From positions 1 to 62,103 of the forward strand of contig SVQK01000114.1 in assembly GCA_015065385.1 (NCBI GenBank): a stretch of DNA of 62,103 bases. Reading direction: 5' to 3'. Position numbers and translations under genes: made by a program. Of the stretch, positions 54,509-62,103 are shown piece by piece. The stretch's first letter is position 1. Each line of letters begins with the position of its first letter. Under the pieces are notes generated by a model. That model saw only the letters and a program-made list of their open reading frames with translations, had not been told where the DNA came from and made no database searches. This DNA is from Oscillospiraceae bacterium (GTDB lineage: Bacteria > Bacillota > Clostridia > Oscillospirales > CAG-272).

Positions 54509-56820
54509 GTTGCTTTTGCTTTCCGGCCCACTCCGGCGTACTCCCCCTCCGCTGCCCGCGAAAGGATTTCATCCGCCCTCAGCTTGTCCTCCCGGTACGC
54601 CTTCCTGAGAAGCTCCGAGGGGATGAATTCGTCGTACTTGTCGAAGACCGGAGCCTCCGTCGGGCTGATGAGCGCGTCGAGGTCGATCCCCTCCCGGTTG
54701 ATCCTGTCGCCGATCATCCGCATGAGATCGTCCCCGCGCCCGCCCTCTAACTTGAAGGTCATATAGTAACAGCTCTCGAAGTCCATGCCGGTCAGCTTGA
54801 ACGAGCCCGCCTTGCGCACGAGATACCGCCGGAGCGTCCGGAACGACCGGGTCCCCAGCCAGGGGAAGAGCGCCCATGTGTACCCGCCGAGGGGCAGGAT
54901 GCAGCTCTCGGTCAGCCCCGTATTCCGCGCGACGGCCCGTGCGACTCTGAGCCGCTGCAAAGCGCCTTCTCTGAGATAGGGATATTCCGTGTCCTCCCGC
55001 AGCACCTGCCGCATCCGCTCGAGGATCCTTGTGTGGACCTCGCCGTAGTCCCCGGGCCAACTGACCTCCATTTTTCCCCGCACGGGCTTGACGTAGATCA
55101 GCTTGCGCGGGATGTCCAGCTCCTCGACCTCCCAGACCCGTCCGGCGAGCGCGAACCGGTCCCCGACGGGCGGCGGCGTGGTGATGACCCCGATCTCGTC
55201 GGATTCGCACCGCACCGTGTAATCCTCCTCGTCCTTGAAGACCGCGTAGAATTTGAAGGAATTGGTCAGCCGTTCGCCCCGCAGTCCCACGATCAGCTCC
55301 CGCTCGTCCGTCATTTCGAGCCAGTCGTTGTTGATCATGGACACGAGGAGCGTCTTGTAATCCTCCTCGTCCACCGCGGCGAAGGGGGGCAGGTTCAGGA
55401 TCCGCGCCGCCAGTTCCTTCGGAGTCAGGGCTCCCGAGGAGGCGACGATGGACAGCGTCTGCTGGAAGAGCAGGGAGAAGGGGCATTTCTTGAGGAACGG
55501 CGGCTCGATGAAGCGGTCTTCGATGTAGAGCTGGACGATGGCGATGGCCTTGAGCAGCTCCCATGGAATGAGCTGGGGCAGGGGCGTGTTCGGCAGGGGA
55601 TTCTCCTCCCGGAAGACCATCATCATCTCCGGCGGATCCCCGCGCCTCCCGGACCGTCCGAGCCGCTGCAGAAAGGACGAGACCGAGTTGGGGCTGCCCT
55701 GCTGGATGATCCGCTCGAGCCGCCCGATATCGATGCCGAGCTCCATCGTGACCGTGGCGCAGGCGACTGCCCGGATATCGTCGTCCTTCATTTTGAGCTC
55801 CGCCTCTTCCCGGATGGACGCAGACAGGAACCCGTGGTGAATGAGGAACACGTCCGGCTCCCCGCGGTATTCGGCGATCTCCCGCAGCGTCGCGCAGATG
55901 TATTCCGTCTCCTCGCGGGAGTTGGAGAACACGATCGCCTTCTTGCCCTTCGTCGCCTCGTAGATGTACTCGTACCCGGGATCGAGGGAGAGCTTTTCCT
56001 CCCGCCGGTTTCCCTTGGGCGTCGGAAGAAGGGCGACGTCGTTCACGATCTTCGGCGCGCCGGTTTGGGGATCCGCGGTCATCCTTTCCCCCGCCTCGGG
56101 AGCGGTTCCGGAATCCTTGTCCACGATGAAGAAGTGCTCCATCCCGAGCCGCCACCGGATCTTCGCGGGGGGGATCGCGGGGATCTTCGTGTCCCGTCCG
56201 CTGCCTCCGCCAAGCCATGCCGCCGCCTTGTCCATATCCCCGAGCGTCGCCGACAGACCGATCCGCCGGGGGGAAACGCCGGTCTTTTCGCGCAGCCGCG
56301 CCAGCTGGCAAAGGATCTGGTTTCCTCTGTCGCTTCCCGTCAGCGTGTGGATCTCGTCGATCACGATGTACCGCAGGTCCCCGAACAGCCGGAGCAGATC
56401 GGAGGACCGGTTCATGAGCATGGCTTCGAGGGATTCGGGCGTGATCTGAAGAATGCCCCGCGGCTCCTTCAGCGCCTTCTGCTTGTGGGAGGCCGCGACG
56501 TCCCCGTGCCAGTGGTAGACCGGGATCCCCGTCTCGGCGCAGAGCTCGGAGATCCGTCCGAACTGGTCGTTGATCAGGGATTTCAGCGGCGCGATGTAGA
56601 GGGCTCCCACGGACTCCGGCATATCCTCGTAGAATTCCGACAGGATGGGGAAGAAAGCCGCCTCCGTCTTGCCGGACGCCGTCTGGGAGGGAAGGAGGAG
56701 GTTGCAGTCCGTGTCGAAGAGGATCTCCGCCGCCGCGACCTGCACCGGGGAGAGGGCCTCCCATCCGTGGCTGTAGATGAATTCCCGGATAAACGGGGAA
56801 TAGCGTTCGAAAACCGACAT
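54505..56820 (-). CDS. Superfamily II DEAD/DEAH helicase, Lhr/BrxHI-like
   Basis: A 771-residue helicase. Motif I SQTASGKT (residues 45-52, Lys51), motif II DEIH (155-158), motif III SAT (190-192), a second RecA domain with KAIVFSNSREETEY, ATVTMELGIDIG and motif VI QRLGRSGRRGD, then a winged-helix and long C-terminal region. The TVTMELGIDIG/QRLGRSGR pairing is typical of Lhr-type helicases, including BrxHI of BREX type 2. It should translocate on nucleic acid using ATP. It lies 26 bases after the phosphotransferase gene and overlaps the GNAT gene. Confidence 0.9.
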   Translation of the reverse strand: MSVFERYSPFIREFIYSHGWEALSPVQVAAAEILFDTDCNLLLPSQTASGKTEAAFFPILSEFYEDMPESVGALYIAPLKSLINDQFGRISELCAETGIPVYHWHGDVAASHKQKALKEPRGILQITPESLEAMLMNRSSDLLRLFGDLRYIVIDEIHTLTGSDRGNQILCQLARLREKTGVSPRRIGLSATLGDMDKAAAWLGGGSGRDTKIPAIPPAKIRWRLGMEHFFIVDKDSGTAPEAGERMTADPQTGAPKIVNDVALLPTPKGNRREEKLSLDPGYEYIYEATKGKKAIVFSNSREETEYICATLREIAEYRGEPDVFLIHHGFLSASIREEAELKMKDDDIRAVACATVTMELGIDIGRLERIIQQGSPNSVSSFLQRLGRSGRRGDPPEMMMVFREENPLPNTPLPQLIPWELLKAIAIVQLYIEDRFIEPPFLKKCPFSLLFQQTLSIVASSGALTPKELAARILNLPPFAAVDEEDYKTLLVSMINNDWLEMTDERELIVGLRGERLTNSFKFYAVFKDEEDYTVRCESDEIGVITTPPPVGDRFALAGRVWEVEELDIPRKLIYVKPVRGKMEVSWPGDYGEVHTRILERMRQVLREDTEYPYLREGALQRLRVARAVARNTGLTESCILPLGGYTWALFPWLGTRSFRTLRRYLVRKAGSFKLTGMDFESCYYMTFKLEGGRGDDLMRMIGDRINREGIDLDALISPTEAPVFDKYDEFIPSELLRKAYREDKLRADEILSRAAEGEYAGVGRKAKAT

Positions 56821-56846
56821 ATCCTTCTCCTTCCCTGTGCCTGTCC

Positions 56847-57773
56847 TTATGCCTTACTGTCCGTTCCCATGACGCTCAGCCACTGCGTCAGCCATTCGAG
56901 CTGCCGGTCGATGAATGCTTCGTCGATGCAGTCGATCCCGTACAGCTCAAGGATCGTCGCCTGCAGTTGGAAATGCCGGATTGCGATCCAGTCGGAAAAC
57001 GACGCCGTCTCCGTCCGGGTCAGCTTCCGCGCCTCGGCATAACCCGAAAGGAAGCGTTCGTAAACCGTCTTTGTCAGGCCGACATCCTTCTGTTTCAGGC
57101 GGAAATAGTCCGTCATGTCGCACATGACCGATACGTCGAACATCAGGGGCGCGCGGCATACCGTGTCGAAGTCCAGAAAGACGATCCGTCCGTCTGAGGT
57201 CTCCAAAAGATTGCCCCGATGGAGATCCCCGTGACAGATCCCCGTGGGCTGACCCTCCGTCCGACTCCAGAGCATGCCGCCCAGTTCCTCATAAGCGGAG
57301 AGACGCGGATACCGCTTCTTTCGCAGAAAGTCCAGATACCGGCCGATGAAGAACGCCTTCCCGCGTGTGACGGGATCGCCCAGAAATTCCTCCAGCAGAT
57401 CGTGCAGCCGTGCGGTCAGCATCCCGACCTCCTCAGCCCTCGCCGTCAGATCGGGCTCCTCCCCTTCCATGAATTCCTGCACCAGCAGCAGACGGGTTTC
57501 CCCGTCCTCCCGGATTTCCGGAAGCGCGGCGCCGTCCGTCGTCAGGAGCGTTTTCGGAACGGGGAATCCCTGTTCTTCGAGATAGCGCATGACCGATGCG
57601 GACCGGCGCGCGGTCCCGGCGAACGCAGGTCCGATCAGCTTGAGAAAGAACCGCTCCTTCTCTGCCGTCTCCGCGAGATAGCTCGTCCCGCCGCCCTCCC
57701 GCAGGAAACGGACCGCGGCGGCGTGGATCCCGTACCGTGTCCGCAGAAAATCCGACAAATACGCCTGTTCCAT
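56847..57773 (-). CDS. Aminoglycoside phosphotransferase (APH)-fold kinase
   Basis: A 308-residue APH/choline-kinase-fold protein. ATP-binding N lobe with FFLKLIGP (Lys45); Brenner motif CHGDLHRGNLL (residues 180-190) with the catalytic Asp; metal-binding FLDFDT (199-204). It closely resembles CotS-type spore-coat kinases and other APH proteins in Clostridia. Drug resistance is not implied. It is set between the ATPase and helicase genes of the TerB operon, 62 and 26 bases from them, so it is either a recruited effector or an insertion into the module. Confidence 0.85.
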   Translation of the reverse strand: MEQAYLSDFLRTRYGIHAAAVRFLREGGGTSYLAETAEKERFFLKLIGPAFAGTARRSASVMRYLEEQGFPVPKTLLTTDGAALPEIREDGETRLLLVQEFMEGEEPDLTARAEEVGMLTARLHDLLEEFLGDPVTRGKAFFIGRYLDFLRKKRYPRLSAYEELGGMLWSRTEGQPTGICHGDLHRGNLLETSDGRIVFLDFDTVCRAPLMFDVSVMCDMTDYFRLKQKDVGLTKTVYERFLSGYAEARKLTRTETASFSDWIAIRHFQLQATILELYGIDCIDEAFIDRQLEWLTQWLSVMGTDSKA

Positions 57774-57835
57774 CCGGAACCATCCTTTCCGCCGCCGGAC
57801 CGGCAGCCCTGTTCTGTGGGGGAACTAAAGAGGTG

Positions 57836-59227
57836 TCAGAATTCGATATCGTCCAGCGTCACGGCGGGTCTCGGAGCGGCAGAGGAAGGAGCCCCTCCGT
57901 CTTCGGCTCCGGATGCCTCCCCGTCCGCGTCAGCCGGGGCGGAGGTGCGCTGAACCTTTCCCAGAATTTCGTCAAAGGATCTGTCCGGATTGGAATAGCA
58001 CAGATCGAGCAGGGTCACATAGTCTCGGATGATTTCCCGGGGCGTGATCATCGATTCCGCGCCTTCCCTCGTCATGGACTGGGTCAGAAAGTCCTTCATG
58101 TTTGCGTCCGTGATCTTTTCCGACGCCTCCCAGCGGTGATATTCCCCGTGCAGAGCCGTCAGGCGGATCACCAGCGCGTAGAGCTCGCTGTCCGAGAGCC
58201 GTTTCAGCCGGATCACGGGCTGCATGAAGGAGCGGAGCTCGCCCCCTCCGAACCGCCCGTCCGCCAGTCTGGACCGCAGGGCTTCGTAGCTGTAGAGTCC
58301 CCTCCTGCTGTCTTCGAGAAACTGGGGCGTCCCGCCGAAGACGATCATGAGCCCTGGCGCGCGTCCCTGCATGGTGTCGTTGAACATGGCGAGGATCTTT
58401 TCGTAGTTGTTCTCCCGGGAAATGCGGTTTGGGATCTTATAGAGGTTCACGCATTCGTCCACATAGAGGCAGAGACCCGCGTAGCCGCAGAGCCGCACGA
58501 ACGCCGTGAACAGTTTCAGATAGTCGTACCAGTTGTCGTCCGTCACGATGGTCAGGGAGCGGATCCCGGTGGCGGCCCGCGCTTCCGTCCTTGTCCCGAA
58601 CTCTCCGCGGAGCCATTTGAGACAGGCGGACTGTTTCGCGTCGTCGTCGTCCCGCCAGCCCTCGTAGTAGGCCCGGAGGACCGCCGCGAAGTCGAATCCG
58701 CCGACGTCCGCCTCGAGCTCGCGGAGGTTTTTCGTGATCCTGCGGGCAAATTCTGTGCCCCACGCCTCGGAGGATGGATCCATCCCTTCGTCCGTCAGCT
58801 CGGAGCCCAGCTTTGTGAACCATGTGCCAAGGATCACGGGGAGCGCGCCGCCATCCGGGGAGGTCTTCGTGGCGATGTTCTTCATCAGCTCCCGGTAGGT
58901 TGCCAGACCGCCGCCGCCCGCCAGCTTACGTTCCGGGGAGAGATCCGCGTCGGCTGTGACAAATCCCCGGTCAAGCGCGTAGCCCCGGGAGAGCTGGATC
59001 AGAAAGCTCTTGCCAGAGCCGTACCGCCCGATGATGAACTTCATCGCCCCTTCGCCGTCCGCCACGCGGTCGAGGGAGGAGGCAAGCGCGTCGATCTCCT
59101 CCCGCCGTCCGATGGCGATATAGGGCGCGCCGACCCGGGGAACCACGCCGCCCGACAGGGACGACAGAAGCGTCCCGAGGATCCGGCGGGGAACCTTCGT
59201 CACCGTTTCGTTTCTGTTCTGAGCCAT
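57836..59227 (-). CDS. DUF2791-family P-loop ATPase, BrxD-like
   Basis: A 463-residue ATPase. Walker A GRYGSGKS (residues 67-74, Lys73) and Walker B LCLYVDE (252-258), followed by the sensor-like GGTPQFLED. The N-terminal PRRILGTLLSSLSGGVVPRVG and the ENNYEKILAMFNDTMQGR segment are characteristic of DUF2791 (BrxD), an AAA+/STAND-like family linked with BREX type 2 and with TerB-domain proteins. Its start lies 28 bases inside the TerB gene, which suggests tight co-translation and a complex. The C-terminal 45 residues are an acidic, Pro/Ala-rich tail. Confidence 0.88.
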   Translation of the reverse strand: MAQNRNETVTKVPRRILGTLLSSLSGGVVPRVGAPYIAIGRREEIDALASSLDRVADGEGAMKFIIGRYGSGKSFLIQLSRGYALDRGFVTADADLSPERKLAGGGGLATYRELMKNIATKTSPDGGALPVILGTWFTKLGSELTDEGMDPSSEAWGTEFARRITKNLRELEADVGGFDFAAVLRAYYEGWRDDDDAKQSACLKWLRGEFGTRTEARAATGIRSLTIVTDDNWYDYLKLFTAFVRLCGYAGLCLYVDECVNLYKIPNRISRENNYEKILAMFNDTMQGRAPGLMIVFGGTPQFLEDSRRGLYSYEALRSRLADGRFGGGELRSFMQPVIRLKRLSDSELYALVIRLTALHGEYHRWEASEKITDANMKDFLTQSMTREGAESMITPREIIRDYVTLLDLCYSNPDRSFDEILGKVQRTSAPADADGEASGAEDGGAPSSAAPRPAVTLDDIEF

Positions 59228-61377
59228 TCTTCCGCATCCTCCCTGTATTCATCCACAAACCGGAACCCCACGCCGTCCGGTTCCAGTACGATATCGCCGA
59301 TCTTCTCGAGAAAGATCCCGTTGATCCGGTCGGCGGCGTCCCCTTCGTAGAGTCCGTTTTCCCGGCAGAAGCCCCGGAATCTTCCGTTCATCGCCGCCCG
59401 AAGCGCCTCCGTCAGCAAAGCGTCTCCAGCGGAACCTTCCTCCCGGCCGGGGCTGTCATCGACGCCGCTCCCCGACCGCTCCGGTTCGCTTTCCGGATCC
59501 GGTTCCGGGGAGCTGAGAGCTTCGGAGAATACTGCGCCGTCCGCCTCTTCCCCGGGGTACGGAACGAGATCCTCTTCCTCCGCGCCGGATGCCACAGCAG
59601 GATCGGAGCCGTAATCCTCCCCGGTCAGGCGGCTGGTGTTGACCCAGGATTCCGCTTCGATGGCGGCGGCTGCGGCGGGGTCGAATCCCGAGTCCTCCGC
59701 CTCGTAGTTTTTCAGATAATCCGGCGGCATATACGCGTCTTCCTTTTTCTGCCGGATCTGTTCCTTCGTCGGAAGCATGGGCACAAAGTACGCGTCGATC
59801 TTCGCGGAAGATTCCGCGCCGACGCCGTCCGTCCCGAGCTTGGCCTTGATTCCGAGCGTCGCGCGGAGGCGGTTTTCCGCGTATTTGACCGTCGCCGTCA
59901 CCATTCCGCGCGTTTCAGCCCGCCGCGTGAAGGAGACGAATTCCAGATCGATCCGCCGCTTGACGGACGAGGCCGCCACCGCCCCCACATAGCTGTCCCT
60001 TGTCATCCGGTAGATCCGGTCGAGCGCGAAGATCCCCGCTCCCGCTTCCTTCTCCGCTTCGAGCGCGCGGGCCACGGCGGCGGGGATGTGCTTCTCGTAG
60101 GCGTCCCGGTTTTCCGGATAGTACCGGCTGTTACGGAAGTCGTAGTCAGACGAGTTTTCGATCACCACCCGCGCGAAGGCGACCGCGTCCGAGGAGGCCC
60201 GGTCGAGGTAGAATTCCTTGAGCTGGGCTTTCGGCACGATCTCTGGGAGGATGGGACCGAGGCGGTCCGGAAGGGCGACGCCGTGGATCATGCAGTAATC
60301 CGGGAGCCATTCGCAGAGCGTTCCGTCGAGTCTGGGATAGGCGTTCCGGTATCCGAGCCAGAGCGTAGTGAGCAGCTGCGCGCCCTCCTCCGGCGGGATC
60401 AGCTCCGGCAGATTGATGATCTCATAGATATAGAGCAGAATGTACGGGAAGTCGCAGGGGGGCGTTTCGCCGTGACGCACGCGCTCCCGGACATACCGGT
60501 AGAAGTCGAGCTGTCCCATGCTCATGTGCGCGTACTGCGGAACGAAGGAGGTGTAGGGGACCGGTTCGTTTCGTACCGCCGGGCCTTCGTAGGGAGTCGC
60601 GTGGCTCCGGGCCGCGTCGGAGAGAAACCGGTTGTAAAACTCCGTGTCCGACTCCCACGTCCGCACGGTGATGGAGCGGATCAGCGCGCCTCCCGGAGAA
60701 TAGGTCCGCACGATCTGGGAGCCCGGAGACTGACGACGCTCTTTCGCCGCCGGATCCTGCGCGCGCCCGATGGCGGAGCGGGGAGGGGTGTGCCGTCTGT
60801 ACGATCCCGTCTGCACGGATCGGTAGCCGTCGGCTGTCCGGACGACCCGGCCTGTGTTCCCGCTCTCACGCGGGGGGATCGATTCCGCTTTCGCTCCGGA
60901 TCCCGAGAGGTCGAATCCGTTCAAATCCCTCCGGGGCGCGGCGTCCTTCACGATCCGCTCGGAGAGCGCGGTGTTCTCCCCCGGAACCGGCTCCGGATCG
61001 GGCGCGTCGATATCCGTCACGGAAATGCTGTGGCTCCGGAACGCCGGTTTTTCGTAGACCCGCGGCTTGGGCTTTCCGAGATCCCAGAAGCGGTCGTCCC
61101 GGACGTCCTTTTCAACCGCGCCGGTTTTTCCGGATGCGGTCGGGACGGTTCTCTCGTCCGAGGAAGGCGCGGATGCCTCCGTGAAGACAGCGCCGTCCCC
61201 GGGATCCGCACCCCGGTCTTCCCGCATCGTTTTTTCGTCCGGCAGCAGCGTGACGTCGATCCGGACCCGGGAATCCCCGCCCGACGTGCGGACCGCTTCC
61301 CGTACTTTTTCGCTGACTCTGCGGCGGATCTCTTTCGCAAGAGCCGCCAGTTCCTCCGGCGTCCTGTTCTCCGGCAT
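59200..61377 (-). CDS. TerB-N/TerB-C domain protein
   Basis: A 725-residue protein. Residues 1-235 are a low-complexity Arg/Ser/Asp/Pro-rich region. A TerB-N domain follows at about 240-440 (TWESDTEFYNRFLSDAAR, then YAHMSMGQLDFYRYVRERVR and YILLYIYEIINL). Residues about 440-590 form a long middle region. An acidic linker (about 590-665) leads to a TerB-C domain at the C terminus (LRAAMNGRFRGFCRENG, then FLEKIGDIVLE). TerB-N/TerB-C pairs are known from comparative genomics of tellurite-resistance-type systems, where they accompany P-loop ATPases and helicases as here. No catalytic motif is evident, so it is probably the scaffold or sensor of the module. Confidence 0.8.
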   Translation of the reverse strand: MPENRTPEELAALAKEIRRRVSEKVREAVRTSGGDSRVRIDVTLLPDEKTMREDRGADPGDGAVFTEASAPSSDERTVPTASGKTGAVEKDVRDDRFWDLGKPKPRVYEKPAFRSHSISVTDIDAPDPEPVPGENTALSERIVKDAAPRRDLNGFDLSGSGAKAESIPPRESGNTGRVVRTADGYRSVQTGSYRRHTPPRSAIGRAQDPAAKERRQSPGSQIVRTYSPGGALIRSITVRTWESDTEFYNRFLSDAARSHATPYEGPAVRNEPVPYTSFVPQYAHMSMGQLDFYRYVRERVRHGETPPCDFPYILLYIYEIINLPELIPPEEGAQLLTTLWLGYRNAYPRLDGTLCEWLPDYCMIHGVALPDRLGPILPEIVPKAQLKEFYLDRASSDAVAFARVVIENSSDYDFRNSRYYPENRDAYEKHIPAAVARALEAEKEAGAGIFALDRIYRMTRDSYVGAVAASSVKRRIDLEFVSFTRRAETRGMVTATVKYAENRLRATLGIKAKLGTDGVGAESSAKIDAYFVPMLPTKEQIRQKKEDAYMPPDYLKNYEAEDSGFDPAAAAAIEAESWVNTSRLTGEDYGSDPAVASGAEEEDLVPYPGEEADGAVFSEALSSPEPDPESEPERSGSGVDDSPGREEGSAGDALLTEALRAAMNGRFRGFCRENGLYEGDAADRINGIFLEKIGDIVLEPDGVGFRFVDEYREDAEEWLRTETKR

Positions 61378-61426
61378 GCGGCACTCCCCTTTCGCGCAAG
61401 GATTTTCTGCATTACATCATTATACC

Positions 61427-61455
61427 ATTATATCAGGAATCCGCCTGCCTGTCAA
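61427..61455 (-). promoter_or_regulatory. Promoter of the TerB operon
   Basis: On the minus strand TTGACA (61450-61455), a 17-base spacer and TATAAT (61427-61432), both perfect. A second TATAAT occurs 8 bases on (61419-61424), giving tandem -10 boxes. The start site lies about 40 bases before the ATG at 61377. This is the only promoter I see for the five genes down to 53948. Confidence 0.85.
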
Positions 61456-61524
61456 GCAAGGGGAAGCGGTGCGGAGCGACGAAGAAATATGGCGCGCTCA
61501 ATCTGAAATTTGTAGTTCTGCCCA

Positions 61525-61623
61525 TTGTATTCCGGGAACAAATGTGCTATACTAATTCATTTAACGATCAAAGCCTGTTTTGTCGGAATGGGGTGAAATC
61601 ACCTCCGCCCCGGGTGAATTTTT
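61525..61623 (+). ncRNA. Short promoter-to-terminator unit, candidate small RNA
   Basis: TTGTAT (61525-61530), a 17-base spacer and TATACT (61548-61553) form a promoter. About 40-60 bases on, TCACC (61599-61603) can pair with GGTGA (61613-61617) ahead of a five-T run (61619-61623), making a small terminator. The same CACC (61600-61603) can instead pair with the upstream GGTG (61592-61595), so two exclusive hairpins are possible. No open frame is convincing. It could be a roughly 65-base RNA or a small switch before the T-box. Confidence 0.4.
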
Positions 61624-61637
61624 ATGCGTTTCCACTC

Positions 61638-61666
61638 TTGACACGGGACGGGAGGCGTGGTATAAT
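61638..61666 (+). promoter_or_regulatory. Promoter of the T-box leader
   Basis: TTGACA (61638-61643), a 17-base spacer and TATAAT (61661-61666), both perfect. Confidence 0.85.
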
Positions 61667-61966
61667 ACAAATCACAACCCGAAAGAGCAAACGCTTTGAA
61701 GGGGACAAGGATCCGGATGATCCCTCCAGAGAGCCGTCGGTCGGTGCGAGACGGCGGGAGAGGCCGTTTCCGCTCGCCCCTGAGCAGCCGCCTGAAATTC
61801 CCCGAACCGTCCGGAAGCCGGAAGGGAAGAGTAAACGCGGACGGGACTTCCCGTTACAGAAGAAGGACATCGCGCGTGTCCGGCAAAAGGGCGGTTTTCC
61901 GCCGAAACAGAGTGGTACCACGGAACTGATCGGTTGCGTCTCTCGTATGCGAGGGGCGCGCTTTTT
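61667..61966 (+). promoter_or_regulatory. T-box riboswitch leader with terminator
   Basis: A roughly 300-base leader with T-box hallmarks: a Stem I region with the AGAGAGCC element and GGTCGGTGCGAG loop (about 61730-61752); a GAGTAAACGCGGACGGGA...CCCGTTAC stem region near 61826-61858; and the T-box core AGTGGTACCACGG at 61911-61923. A terminator follows, a 10-bp stem 61936-61945/61950-61959 then TTTTT at 61962-61966. Uncharged tRNA should pair with the core and prevent termination. The specifier codon may be in GAAATTCC near 61794; UUC (Phe) or AUU (Ile) both fit, so I do not assign an amino acid. The regulated gene lies beyond the window. Confidence 0.85.
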
Positions 61967-61968
61967 GT

Positions 61969-62103
61969 GTGTGCCGGGCATGTCCCAGTTCTAACGGGTG
62001 AAAGTCCCGTCGCAGGTATTTACCGCCAAGCGTAGCGAACCGCAAGCCGAAGTCAGAAATGACCTCGGGGGAGGAAGCGGTGTAGCAAAGCCGAAGAGCC
62101 TAC
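61969..62103 (+). mobile_element. Group IIC intron, 5' end (runs off the window)
   Basis: The sequence from 61969 begins GTGTGCCGGGCATG, then GGGTGAAAGTCCCG, and later GGAAGCGG, closely resembling the start of bacterial group IIC introns such as the Oceanobacillus iheyensis intron (GUGUGCCCGGCAUG at its 5' end, GGGUGAGAGUCCCG in domain I). It begins 2 bases after the T-run of the T-box terminator. Group IIC introns characteristically insert just downstream of intrinsic terminators. Domains II-VI and any reverse transcriptase are outside the window. Confidence 0.85.

Noticed and set aside
56847..57773. Antibiotic-resistance call for the APH-fold gene
   Set aside because: The fold is shared by many kinases; the sequence looks closer to CotS-like proteins and nothing points to aminoglycosides.

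Overview
The window comes from a high-GC Gram-positive bacterium, most likely an uncultured gut-type member of the Clostridia. The evidence is a WalR/WalK/YycH/YycI-type locus, RbgA, PlsY, NAD-dependent LigA, a T-box leader, a group IIC intron, GTG and TTG starts with strong GGAGG ribosome binding sites, and sigma-A promoters of the TTGACA-N17-TATAAT type. I see no rRNA, tRNA, CRISPR array or insertion sequence. The class is an inference from gene content; I cannot name a genus.

Left part (1-9700), mostly minus strand. Bases 1-389 are a hairpin-dense island with no clear gene. One promoter near 7.1 kb appears to drive seven genes running leftward: a HAD phosphatase, a PHP phosphatase, an unknown protein, a Gfo/Idh/MocA oxidoreductase, deoC, deoD and a CARF-nuclease (Card1/DUF1887-like) protein coupled to deoD by an ATGA overlap. 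Next is the rpmG-secE-nusG-rplK-rplA block, which ends in a strong terminator without rplJ-rplL.

Middle part (9800-47500), plus strand. A walR-walK-yycH-yycI locus for cell-wall control is followed by murA and a run of housekeeping genes: a DUF1858 protein, trmK, a Nif3-like protein, an MFS carrier, a lipoprotein deacetylase with a changed catalytic motif, rbgA, rnhB, a YraN-like nuclease and wecB. Then come a DUF512 radical-SAM protein, der, plsY, a methyltransferase, a PHP protein and an aldolase/dehydrogenase fusion. After these are a BlaI/M56 pair, a GH109-like oxidoreductase-fold protein, a CotH-type lipoprotein, two paralogous XRE regulators, ligA, an alpha/beta hydrolase, a six-hairpin glycosidase-like protein and an EEP-fold phosphoesterase.

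Right part (47800-61400), mostly minus strand. An unknown membrane protein and lipoprotein pair is followed by uvrA, whose promoter sits inside a perfect 10-bp dyad. A Phd-like antitoxin with a frameshifted PIN toxin lies next to it on the plus strand. The most interesting locus is a five-gene operon, in transcription order: a TerB-N/TerB-C protein, a DUF2791 (BrxD-like) ATPase, an APH-fold phosphotransferase, an Lhr/BrxHI-like helicase and a GNAT acetyltransferase. It resembles a phage-defence or stress module assembled from BREX and tellurite-resistance-type parts.

Right edge (61500-62103), plus strand. A short promoter/terminator unit is followed by a T-box riboswitch. A group IIC intron begins 2 bases after the T-box terminator's T-run and runs off the window, so the regulated gene, probably an aminoacyl-tRNA synthetase or amino-acid gene, is not visible.
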